The translations under genes were made by a program, and so were the position numbers. The notes below the pieces were generated by a model that was not told the DNA's origin, made no database searches, and saw nothing but the letters and a program-made list of their open reading frames with translations. Positions 34,842 through 45,655 of a DNA stretch of 64,000 bases are shown one piece after another; the stretch's first letter is position 1, and each line of letters opens with the position of its first letter. Source of the stretch: Lutjanus erythropterus. Its lineage: Eukaryota; Chordata; Actinopteri; Lutjaniformes; Lutjanidae. Location: contig CM034603.1 of assembly GCA_020091685.1 (NCBI GenBank), positions 29,807,696 through 29,871,695 of the forward strand, in the 5' to 3' direction.

Positions 34842-35049
34842 ACTTTTTTTTTCACCAGCCATATTGATATGACATAGTTGGGTAAACAAAGGTGTTATTA
34901 ATGATATTAATTCAGGTCCCATTCCATTTAGTATAGCAGAACCTTTCTAATGAACCAATATGCACTATTGTAGTGCAGGACTCTAATCACCATCTACCAA
35001 CTGTGTTTACCCTATTATTTCATGTCATAATGGCTGCTATGGCTTTTAG
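34842..35049. mobile_element. second copy of the small palindromic MITE
   Basis: Outer arms GACTTTTTTTTTCACCAGCC and GGCTGCTATGGCTTTTAGG, inner GGGTAAAC (34870-34877) and GTTTACCC. It matches 4189-4327 in layout and motifs but has a longer centre. It sits only 12 bases beyond the end of foldback copy 4. Confidence 0.55.
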
Positions 35050-38049
35050 GATGTTTTTGAAATACGGTCTCCACTTTTCTGCCACTTAGTCTCATTTTCT
35101 TTCAGGATCTCCGTCCACCACCTCCCTCAGCCCAGATCATTTTAATGGAGCAATTATCAAAATTCAGTTATATTGCATGAAAATTCTTCACACATTTAAT
35201 TTGACTCAAAGAAATGGGGCACCTCGCTGGGGTGATGGGTGGGAAGGGGGCTGTTGAAGGAGGGGTTAAGTGTGTTTCAGTCAAGGTCGTTTTGAGTGGC
35301 ATATGAATCCCATTTAGGAGCCCCCGAAAGTACTGAGCAGTGTAGACATGAAGCGGTGTTGACAGGCCTGCTCCACTGTGATCGCTACAGTCACACTGGA
35401 GATTAGTTACTGAACCAAACACACACACACACACACACACACACCAACACACAGGGTCCTCTGTGCAAGCTGGACAGTAGATTGGGTCATTAGTATGGAC
35501 GACCATTTCTACACTAACAGCTCCTGATTGCTCTGCCTTTCACATCATGGTGACATCAGCACATTGCTAATTGACAGATAATTGCCAATAATCACGAGAT
35601 GGATCAGTGAGGGTGCAATTAAAGGAGCCTGCCGCAGCATGCCAGCACCTTTAAGAAATCTGGACGGATCGGTTTGCCCTCATTTAGCGGAGCAGGTTAA
35701 TCAAATACGTTTTTAGAAGAACAATTTTGGAAGCGATGGCCAATTCCAGAGTTTGAAGTCATACATTTTTTTGTTCCAGCGTTACACATGTCTTCTGGAA
35801 ATGTTTAGGATGCTCCCTTTGCAACATGTATTACAATGTTTGCTGCTGCCTCTGTGAGAGATAACAGCCAGGCGCTTGTAATGGGATCCTGTCTGTTGGG
35901 AGAAGATGGAGGAAATCGCTGGGAGCTGGAATGCACTTGACTCGCTCGTTTGGGTCAGCGAAGGAAGTGCCAGTGTGTGTTTTTCGTGTGTGTCAATGCA
36001 GGCATGTCTGTGTGTTGTCCAAAACTGTGTTTGCTCAGCGATAGAAAAACTGAAATGTGATATGAATATCCTCTCCATTCTTCCATGAAAGTACCTGAAA
36101 ATACCCCTGAAAGGGCCCCATTTAGGCTCGCTCCCAGACAATACAGTACAATGCCCTGATGACAGGCTAACTGGGGGAGGAAATGGCCCTGCTAGGGCCA
36201 ACATAATAGCAGAATATTCTGGAAGTCACAGGAGGGATTTATGGAAGCAAATAGTCTTTTTCTAACATCCAGTGGAGCCGTGTGTGTGGCATATTTCTCT
36301 GTCTGTGTGGAGTGTGTGTGTCTGACATGCTGACCCTCTTTGCTGTATGTGCACCAAATTCTGTGATGTGCGAGATGTGTGAATTGGAGCCTTGCCTAGC
36401 CCGTCAATCAGATGAAGAGATCATTAGAGGTGTCACACTCAAATCTCTCATCTCTCTAATCAGCTGTCATACTAACAACACCAGCTTCTACATGTGCCTG
36501 TGCCCAGCTGCCAAACACGAGTTCATGAGCTGAGGGCTGAATGCACAAAGGAATCGACAACTCAGATATTTTTCCTTGTGAATTTTGCTCAGGTGTCTTA
36601 CCACAGCGAACACGTAGTCGTTCTCTCTTCACATGATCCTCTAGTGGGCAGCAGATGACTCCATCTTGGGGTCCATATGGGCCCCATGTTGGAGGCACGC
36701 TGCTCCCTAACAGTGGGGGAATGGCAATTAGCGCTACATTTGCTGAGGATGGCATGGAACCAGAGACCTGTCACCTCTGCTTCACAGCTCTGTCTTTGAT
36801 GACATGCATGTGTACGTGTGTGCATGTACTTGTGTGTGTGTGTCTGTGTGCATGCATGTGTGTCAGCATGCATGGAGGGAGGGAGAATCGTATCACGGCA
36901 CCTGCTTCGCAGCAGGGGTTGGAACTGCTTCACCAAGACAAGGTGTGTGAGTGTGTGTGTGTGTGTGAAAAGGGGGGAAGGGACGGCTGTAGCGATGGCA
37001 TATTGTGTGTGATGAGAAGCAGAGCAGCATCTAAATGCATGCGGTTACTTGTAATCAATGTTACCGCAGTTCCCTTTGGGTATGCTAATATATTCTAAAA
37101 TGCTAATGTATTTCAGTGCCAAACCCCTAAGTTGTATCATATGAGTGAATGAGCGATCGTGCACACTGTGACGATGAGATGGAAATCTGCTCGAGGAATG
37201 TCACACGGTGTCATGGGAAAATTAGTTCCTGCGTGCCGTAACTGAGAGACAGTGTTGCGCGACTGCTGGCATATGGATTCCTTAGGTGGCAGTCGTTGCA
37301 TCATGTTTGTTGGAATTATTTGATCACTGTTTAAAAGTCCCTTTGATGTCTGTAGCGAAGGACTGATGTGACACAAAATGGTCGGCAGCCCATTGAGGCG
37401 GATGGGGAACGTGCGGCTCTGATAGGACGGGCCGCAGTCGCCCCTGGAGACTGGCAATTGCACGTCCCTGCTTTGAAATCCCTCTTCATCACAGAACACC
37501 TGGATCTGATCACTGAGAATGAGAACTGTAAAGTAAAACACCCCTCATCTGTCTCTCACTGGGATTTGTATGTCTGAGTATTTGTGTATTTTGCTTGATT
37601 TTATGGAGGACGGAGTAATAGAGAGTGACAGCCGTTGTGTGTGTGGTCTTTTGACTGACCTTGCTCACACACAGACGAACGTTGGTAATGACTCTGTCCA
37701 CTGTGTGATCTCGAGCTGTCCCATACAGCTAAACGATATTTTATAATCATGAGAGAAACGTGGTAAAATCTCCAGTCTTCAATCAAAAACAGCGGTCATA
37801 GCTCGGCGAGACTCATTTGCAGATGTCTGATTTAGAGCACTGGTGACAGGCGGCCAAAGTTCAGAGAGCCTGAGAAATGAAGGACCAAATTCTCAGAATC
37901 TGACTGCTGCTGCAAACTGACATGAAGTGACACATTTCTTTCTATTTACATTGCGGCGCTTCAGTTCATTAAAGCATCTATCACTCAATCTGACATGCCT
38001 CAAAACTCGTCAAAAGTGATACTGTCAGATGACCTGGTGGCCTTGGGGC
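35050..38049. other. intronic, no gene seen
   Basis: Contains (AC)n at 35419-35444 and interrupted (TG)n near 36820-36870 and 36948-36967. The frames at 35782-36204, 36655-37098 and 37137-37541 are unsupported. The segment 35560-35660 (AATTGACAGATAATTGCC...) looks single-copy and may be regulatory. Confidence 0.45.
35419..35444. repeat. (AC)n microsatellite
   Basis: Thirteen uninterrupted AC repeats. Confidence 0.92.
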
Positions 38050-38976
38050 TTAAAGGGACAGTTTGGATTTATGATGCAGGGTTGTATGAGGGATGACAGT
38101 CAGTATATGACCTACAGTAGATGCAGGGTGACTTTATAGGGCAAAATTTTTTTTTTATCAAAATCACAATATGGCCTTATGCAATTTTATAATAGCAAGA
38201 GGTGCAATAGTTGTTATTGGCAAAATGTGTGTCAGAATACCATTTCAAATTAAATATTGTTGCTGCAGAAATGTTGCAACTCATCATATTCTACAGACTT
38301 GTTTTTCAAAATTATTCCCTAGTTGATATACCCCAGGTTTGGGGATGCAGATAAGACCGCAGAAGTTGAACTGCTGTGGACGGGGTCGACAGCAAAACAG
38401 ATTTTAGCCACTTAAGAAAAGGTCCTCCTGAAAAAGTGTACCCTCTATTTAGAATATTTTACACAACTTTACCATGCCAGTAGACAGCCATTTCCAACCA
38501 CCCAGCAGCTAGACTAAATGGGGGAAATCGGTAATTTTACCTGGCAGATCACAGGAATTACTTGTCTACACACAGTTACACGAATAAAGTAACTGATCAA
38601 GGCGGCAGTGGACCAGCAATTCCTGTGTTCGGTGAGGTAAAATTACCGATTCTGCCTATGGAGTTTGACTGGTTTGTAGAGAATGATATTTGGCTTATAT
38701 AATGTCAGTTTCAGTCAGAAAAAGCTGTGTGAAAGCAACGTAAAGCAGTGAAAATATTCTAAATAGAGCATACATTTTTTAGGTAGACCTGTGGCCAAAA
38801 TCTGTTTGGCTTCTGACCCTGTCCAGAGCAGTACACTGCTTAGCTTCCCTGCTGACATTCCTCTCTGCTTCTCCAAAGTGGAACTGTGCCAACCAGCATC
38901 TTCTGTACGTAATAGACTGCCTGTCGATACGTACCTCATACCACCCCACGTCAAATAATCTGAACTATCCCTTTAA
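38050..38976. mobile_element. TTAA foldback element, copy 5, with nested insertion
   Basis: TTAA at 38050-38053 and 38973-38976, termini AGGGACAGTTTGGATTTATG and AATAATCTGAACTATCCCT. The left arm is interrupted after ACAGTAGATGC by about 200 bases of unrelated A/T-rich sequence and resumes at AGGTTTGGGGATGCAGATA. Right-arm blocks GTCCAGAGCAGTACACTGC and CTTCTCCAAAGTGGAAC are intact. Confidence 0.82.
38128..38333. mobile_element. A/T-rich insertion inside foldback copy 5
   Basis: Begins about TGACTTTATAGGGCAAAA and ends near TAGTTGATATACC, interrupting the left arm of the host element. Internal phrases (ACAATATGGCCTTATGCAAT, GTGTGTCAGAATACCATTTC) recall a common fish repeat with CGCAATAT-type ends, but no termini or duplication can be fixed. 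Confidence 0.5.
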
Positions 38977-41580
38977 ACTGACAATGATTAACCATGTAGA
39001 CCTTGGTTCAAGTCTAGTTTAGTCTAGACCTTTGTTTTATGCTGTTCTCTCTCTATCACACCCTCAGTTTTCTATTTTCTGGCCTCTCAAATAAAGGCAT
39101 ATCATGCACAAAAATTCAAAATACAGTCTGAGACAGATTGTGGACCAAGATTTTATCTAGACCCATCCTGCAGTGTGACATGCAATGAACCCAGACAATT
39201 GTTGTTATCGCATATTGTGGAAGAGTTCTCTTATCTTTTTGTTATTTTGTTTAGTCTCTGACAACCCAAACACTCACTCGTGTGATTAACACACCTTCAC
39301 ATGGCAAAAGGGTCATTTGCTTCACACACTGGCTGGGCTGATGGGGTCCATGTTTAAGCAGGCACTTGCAATTTATTTTCTGTTTTGGTCCGTTGTGTTG
39401 TTATTCAGCCTTAATCAATAATTCTTCCACTCTCTCTGCTGTCTGTCTCCTTCTAGCTCTCCTCCTCCACCCATTAGAGCGCCAGGTTGTGTAACATGTT
39501 GGTTGGCTTTGTACTCTCGGATGATGACTTCTGACAGTTGCCCACATTTCTGGAATTAGCTTTGTGCAGCGAGTGTGCGGGTGCATGTGTGTGTTTTTGG
39601 ATAAATGTGCCCACTTGTGTGTTTGTGTGCGTCTGTGATCGCGCATGCTAATGACAGCTGACAGGGCCCACGCTTCTTAAATTAGCCTTGCTGTCTGGCC
39701 CCTGGGGAAGGCATGGATGTTCAGATATAGAGGAAGCTTTAATGCTACAATCCCTGCTTTCCATCCCTATAGTATCTAACCATAGTCCCGCTCCGATGCC
39801 TCCCAGTCAGAGCGAACTTATCCCACAGACGATAACGACAAAAGGGGAATCTGGAATTGGGCTCAGCGCCAGTTTCAATGTTTATCAAGGAAATGCTTTC
39901 CCCTTTTTACTCTTTGAAGATGGCTTGCGAGTAGAAAAGGGATAATAAAATGTTCTGCCTCTCCTTCATATTTGCAGATTTTCTCAAAGCATGTGTGCTG
40001 TTGCTTTAAGATATTGAGTTTCTTTACCGTATTGAGTTGCGTTGAGTCTAGAAAATATTTACAATGAGCCACTTCACTGTCAGCAACTCCGGTAATTGAT
40101 TCACAGAATAAAGTTGTGGAGAGTTTATTGTCAGCACTGAAGGATTCACAGCTGCAAAGGCTGTGTTGGAGAATTTATAAGTAGTTAGTGAGTAAAGACA
40201 CTTTAACAACTTTAATAAGGGGCTGATATATTATGTGGTTGATCTGAGAGGCCTTCGTGCCCTTCAGAATAGAATGCTTCAGGAGTGTTGCCTGTCCAAT
40301 ACACAGATTAGAGAGAGTCGCATTGTCGCTCATATTATCTAGTGCTCTCCTGTGCCAGGATCTTTTCTGTGCACTGATATGTGTTGTTTTAAACTCATAC
40401 ATTCAAATAGGAGCAAATGAGGCTCCTTCATTTTATTCTCACGTTCATCCAAACGAACACTGAACAGAAGCAAAAGTTTTCTTCATCAGTTTGGCGTTGT
40501 CAGCAGGATCTGAACCTGCCTGGGGAAACCCCAATGAACTCAACAAAGTTTACTTTTAATAACTTACACTTTAATGAGTGCCTGATGTATATTATGCTTT
40601 TGTGGATATGTAACTTACCGCAAATGTGACTTGGTCATATTACCTTTAGCTAAAAGAGAAAAATTCACTCAGATTTTCATCAGGGACATCCCACTAATGA
40701 AGCTCCACAGGTTAGTGATTTAAATGTAAGTCAAATGATTTTAGAGATGTGGTTATGATCACTGTCTGTGTGGTAATCTGGAGGTGATCAGTGTTGCACT
40801 AGAGTGTATTGTGTGTGTGTGTGCGTGTGTGCGTGCGTGTGCATGAGGGACTGAATAGATGAAGGAATGAAAGCGTCCCCATGTGACTTGGGCTTTATTA
40901 AAGAGAAGTTAATGAGTTCCCCTGTCTGCCTCTCCCATTTTTCCTCCCCTCCCCATTTATTCTCAACTCCATCTCTTCTGCTTCCTATCTCTCTAATATC
41001 CCTTTCGCTCAGGCTGCTGCTCAAACTATATTCATGTTCTCAGGCGCGCTGCCTTGCCCTTGTAAGTAAATTACAAAAATGAGCCAGTGCAGCGTTGGGA
41101 GTGAAAATATCAAACTATTTGGTTACGTCCCAGTATCTGTTGCCCTTTTTCTCTCTCTTCCTCTGTCTGTCGGTCTTCTCTTTCCCTATGTGCCAGAAGA
41201 ATCTCGCCTTTATCGCTGTCTGCTAGTTGGATTTTCATGCTAATTCAAGCAGATCCATCTGACTAATGCTGATCACAGATGTTCTGCACTGTCCCCAGTG
41301 CTGGCGTGCGTGTGTGCATGTTAGTTCATTTGCGTTTCTCATATCACACAGCATTTGATTCGTTTGATGTTCAAAGATCCTCTGACAACAAAGCGCAGAT
41401 TCCCTGCTTTTGAAAATGAGATCTCCCTAAATCAAATGACTGTTGCAGTGGCGATATCAGTGATGCTAATAATGTAATACAGTGTGACTTGGTCTCCAGT
41501 GTTTACCTTGAGGCTCGATGCAAAGCTCCCTCGCTAGTCTCTCATGTTTCACCAAGCTGCACTGTATCCTGAGGTAACCA
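38977..41580. other. intronic, no gene seen
   Basis: Interrupted GT tract at 40809-40842 and C/T-rich sequence at 40920-41010 and 41140-41190. No exon or defined transposon. Confidence 0.5.
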
Positions 41581-42180
41581 GATTTCTGAAATGAAAACTA
41601 GGGACGTGTCCAATTCAGCAGTCAATATACCATTAGAATATCCAGTGTTATTATATATGAAATAAAAAAGGAGGAACAATTCCACTTTCATTTTGACCAC
41701 AGTAAGTGCTGTACTGTAATAAATTATTGTGCAAGCCGACTGATAAATTTGGTATAAACTAAACTAACTTTGTAAATCCTGTTGGAAAATAAAAATACTA
41801 AATTGGAAGGCTCTGTAGTTATATCTTTTCCTTCCCTCCTCTATCTCTATCCACTCTTCCTGGCTTTAAAATACATTTTTGGTGATGTTTTGGATCCACT
41901 TGACACATGCTAGCTTCTGGCCCTGTTTTCACACAGCAGTTTTCTCTAAAAACTAGCCAAGAAAGAAGTTAGAAGAAGAAAAAGAAGAAAAATTATATGA
42001 ACTGCTATAGTGCGCAGCCCCCTCTGTTGAACAACACAATTGAGAATAGGCTCCGCTTCTTGGTTGTTCTTGCCACGTAAAATATGATTTTACTTTGTTT
42101 TTAACACACCGTCAACGGGGGAGATTTCTGGGGATAAAAACAGGGACTGCCCCTGGAAAACCGTGACCCTTGGTCACCTC
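41581..42180. mobile_element. 600-bp DNA element with perfect 10-bp target duplication
   Basis: Inverted termini GAGGTAACCA (41581-41590) and TGGTCACCTC (42171-42180) differ at one base. The element is flanked on both sides by the same ten bases, ACTGTATCCT (41571-41580 and 42181-42190). Subterminal blocks are also loosely inverted: ACTAGGGACGTGTCC on the left against ACAGGGACTGCCCC on the right. A 9-11-bp duplication is typical of Mutator-like elements, and some other classes give 8-10, so the superfamily is open. The interior includes a GAA-rich patch (41970-41992) and no coding frame. The perfect duplication argues for a relatively young insertion. Confidence 0.85.
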
Positions 42181-42190
42181 ACTGTATCCT

Positions 42191-44188
42191 GTTGACTTCA
42201 GCTACTCAGTCAACCTGTGCTGTGTTGTTCAGAGGTTAGACGATGGTAGAAACTCGCCGTGTCTGCAGGCAGTAGAATGCTGAAGATGACATGTGGCACT
42301 TTGTAAAACTTGTTAACTTGAGGAGGAAGAAACGCCTGTGGCCAGAAAAACAGAAACAGAGAAAAGGACGTCGACAAAGAGGGAACCATGTTCTTGTTTT
42401 GCTCTCTCCTGAGGCACAGAGTGCAGCTAGTGACCTGACATGCTAGCGAAATGGTGCTCCACTGCTGTAACATCAGTCTGCTTGTCCTACTGCAGAGGCA
42501 GGAAGAGAACAGCAGCGCGAACACACGCCGCTTTGTCATTGCACACTTTGTACAGTTGCTCCTCTGTCATGGTCACTGGAGAAATTACACACAGCGAGCA
42601 GACGTGGCAGCGAGCACACATGCACAGACAGAAATGGGGCCAGTGCTCCGCATCCTCTCAAAAACAACTGCGACACGAGAACAGCAGGTATGGCTTGGGG
42701 AAAAAAAGGGATTCTCCCAGTGTCTCACCATTGCTGTGTTGAAAGCATGTTTGTTTCTCCCCCCCATATCCTGCTACATTTATTTGAGCTGCACATGAAT
42801 GAAGACAGATCTATCCCTATGTTCTTGCAGCACAATGAGATTTTGAACCCAGTGTATTCCATGTCATCTGATTCCATTCCAGTCTTTATTCTGGAGGCTT
42901 TCCCTCTCTCTCCCGCTGACTGTAGCCATCTGGGCTTTTGATCCGGTGGAAACACTCTGACAGGCCTATTTGAGGGGCCAAGGGAAGAGAGATGACATTG
43001 TATTGCAGCAAATCCATAGGAGTGACGTGCAGGGGGCACCACCAGAAGTCTGGGGGAGTCTGTCTTAAAAAAAAAAAAAGGCAAGGGGGATAGTGTAGCC
43101 GTCTGGAAGATCTATGGAGTGTGATGTGAGTGACATGGAATGCTATTTTTTGGATCCTCATCGGACAGGGTGAGCTGACACATCTGTGGCAGGGAGCCAA
43201 ATCAACTGTGATTTACACCACCCCACCATCTAGAAAGGGGCCTGGCCAGTCACCCAGCCGTTACAGAAGATGTATTGTGAGGGGTAGCACAGTATCAAAA
43301 AACAATCACTCACGCAGACACACACACACATGAACACATAATAAAAGATCTATGATGAGCGGGTGGAAGTACCTCTAGTCACAAGTTATGGCCGCTCATG
43401 TTTGACATATATAAATTTCCCACACACACAGACACAGACATCAACTGCCTGCCGCCAACAGATATTTTGTTAAGAGGAAGCCATTATTGCAAATAAAACA
43501 AGCTTGTTGGCCGCACGCCCGTCTGGGCCGGTTCTGACTGCATGTTAAACATTTAGCGAGCCCTCAACATGTTCCCCTGCTGTTCGCCATCACACTGCTG
43601 CGGTTCCAGGCTCATACAGCAACACAGTGGAGAGCGTGGAGGAGATTGAAAAAGAAAAGGGGGGGTTGGTAATAGAGAAACCAAGAGAGATCTAGAACAT
43701 TTTGATATGAAATAGAGGGGTAAGAAATAAGTGGTGGCGGAAGTTAAGATTGATAGGAGAAAAGAGCTGGTCACCCATGGAGAAATTGAGGGCAGTGATT
43801 TAGCAGAGAGGAGATGAGGCAGTGTCATTCTCATTGAATAGCTATTATAAAGGTAGCAAGGCAGATATGGGACTGGTATGGTGCATGAGGGAGTTCTTCA
43901 GCACATCTTGATAAACTTCCTCTGTCTGGGTGCATAAATAAATGCAGGATTTCCTTCAGCTATACACAGTTTGGTTATTTTCTAAAGCTGTTCATTACGT
44001 TCAAGCAGAGAGGTGGCATTGACTCACAGCTCAGGAGGAAACGTGGACTCTGAAACTACTTACTTTATGTTGCCATAGCAAGAAGTAACTGTTTAAAAGT
44101 CCGGCGTGAACGATTTATGGGGGATTTATTGGTAGAATGAGATGGAAATTGAATATAATCTTCATAAGTATGTTTTCATTAGTGTATA
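42191..44188. other. intronic, no gene seen
   Basis: Several overlapping frames (42210-42942) on both strands are unsupported. An A-run lies at about 43066-43079 and a (CA)n tract at 43318-43330. No exon or defined repeat. Confidence 0.45.
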
Positions 44189-45073
44189 AAAAGGGTGGGA
44201 ATCTCTGGACACCTCATGATTTGATTCGATTATGTTTTAGAGGGCAACAATTTGATGATAAAATGATTCTCAATGCATCTTGGCGGTTGAAATTTATTTA
44301 TCTGCTAATGTCTCACATTCAGCCATCCACACCGAAACTCAAAACATAGCCTAGTTTAGAAGTAAACATATGATACATTTAGAGGGGGAATCTTTTTGTC
44401 TGATTTGATTCAGAATCTATTTTTGACTGAGTAGAAAGGGGGACACAATTTTCAGTCTCTTGCTCCAGTTTCTCTGAAATACAACATGAAACCTACCTGG
44501 CAATTAAATAGTCTGCAGCCTTTTTTTAAAAATCTTTAAAAGAAAATAACTGTATAAAGAAATGAATTAATCAATTTGAAAGAATCCTACAGTCCCCTGT
44601 CTGTATGATAATAACAAAATGAGGGGGAGGCAAAGTGTTTCGCTGTGTGTGGTGTTATTCGCCTTATGTCTCCAGCAGTGGAGAGCAGCTTCTCCGCAGC
44701 TCTAAGGAAGGACCTCGGTGTCCAACGTGCAGAGCTGGTACAGAGTTTTTCTGGTGAAACAGACTGAGCAGAGTTATTTTCTTCACCACAGAGTTGGCTG
44801 AAGTTGTTTAATGCAGCAGCGTGTCGCCCAGCCGCTCTCATTTGTTACAGCTGATCGCTGCTCCACTCCGTGAATGACTAACCGTTAACTGCTCATAAGT
44901 CTCGTGTTTGCACGCTGTAGACATTTCAAGTGCTGCGCTGCCCTCGCAGCTGAGTTCCGCCTTTTTTTGCTCCGTCAACATCATTTTAATTGACATTTAG
45001 AAAATCAGTTTTTGACTTCTGTGAATTGATTCCGAATTTTCCACGTCTGCATCAGATATTTCCCCCACCCCCT
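44189..45073. mobile_element. hAT-type element related to 2813-3101
   Basis: The left end AAAAAGGGTGGGAATCTCTG and following ATTTGATTCGATTATG match the right end (reversed) of the 289-bp element at 2813-3101. The right end is TTTCCCCCACCCCCT. Flanks AGTGTATA (44181-44188) and AGTGTACA (45074-45081) agree at 7 of 8 bases, a slightly decayed hAT target duplication. The extra length includes a GC-richer section (44640-44960) with a minus-strand open frame (44587-44841) that may be a leftover of the parent element's gene; no transposase motif is visible. Confidence 0.68.
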
Positions 45074-45339
45074 AGTGTACAATCAGCTCACAATAGGAAT
45101 TGTTGCATTTTCTTTACCTTAAGGTCCTTTCAAATCACTGTGTGGTAACCGCTGTGACAACTACCTGCCTGAAAAAGCGTTTTTAAAAGCGGCTGCTTCC
45201 GTTCAAGGCTGCGATGATAGGCGGATGTTTCTGTGATCATCATAGCATTTGTACAACCCAAAAGTACCCAATACGTGTGCTAATTTGGTGGTAATATTGC
45301 CTCAGGCCCAGTTTTTCTTCTGGTTGTCCATACATGGTT

Positions 45340-45655
45340 AGCACCGTGTTCTACAGCTCTGGGTATTCAGACACTCCTAGAGGCGGCCCTTTATATCTAC
45401 AGTTGGTGCAGGTCCTCCTCCATGGAGGCTGCCATGTTGCAATGCCATGTTTCTACAGTAACCCAAAACAGACAAACCAAACATTGGCTCTAGGTATGGC
45501 CCTTCATATTTTGTACGAGTTTCGTGGCCACTATAGGTTCTCCTACATGCTTCAAAGGGGAGGTCGACTTGCAGGTTTAGAGAACAACGCTCTCATTTGC
45601 CTAAAACATTCAAAATGCTTTCATCTGTTTGTCCAGCTACGTCCAACTTAATACG
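45340..45655. repeat. probable teleost interspersed repeat
   Basis: The segments GCCATGTTTCTACAGTAACC, ACAAACCAAACATTGGCTCT and CACTATAGGTTCTCCTACAT match a repeat I recall as very common in teleost genomes. The 105-codon open frame (45334-45651) lies over it and is not evidence for a gene. No boundaries visible. Confidence 0.5.

Noticed and set aside
36663..36693. Near-palindrome GGTCCATATGGGCCCC
   Set aside because: One mismatch, short, and without a second copy or context.
36655..37098. 147-codon plus-strand frame
   Set aside because: Extended by GT-rich DNA translating as Cys/Val runs. No domain.
37137..37541. 134-codon minus-strand frame
   Set aside because: No recognised motif, and an overlapping frame on the plus strand; taken as chance.
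43630..43834. Purine-rich block with serine/proline minus-strand frame
   Set aside because: Simple A/G-rich composition explains the frame.
45334..45651. 105-codon frame
   Set aside because: Lies over what looks like a widespread interspersed repeat.
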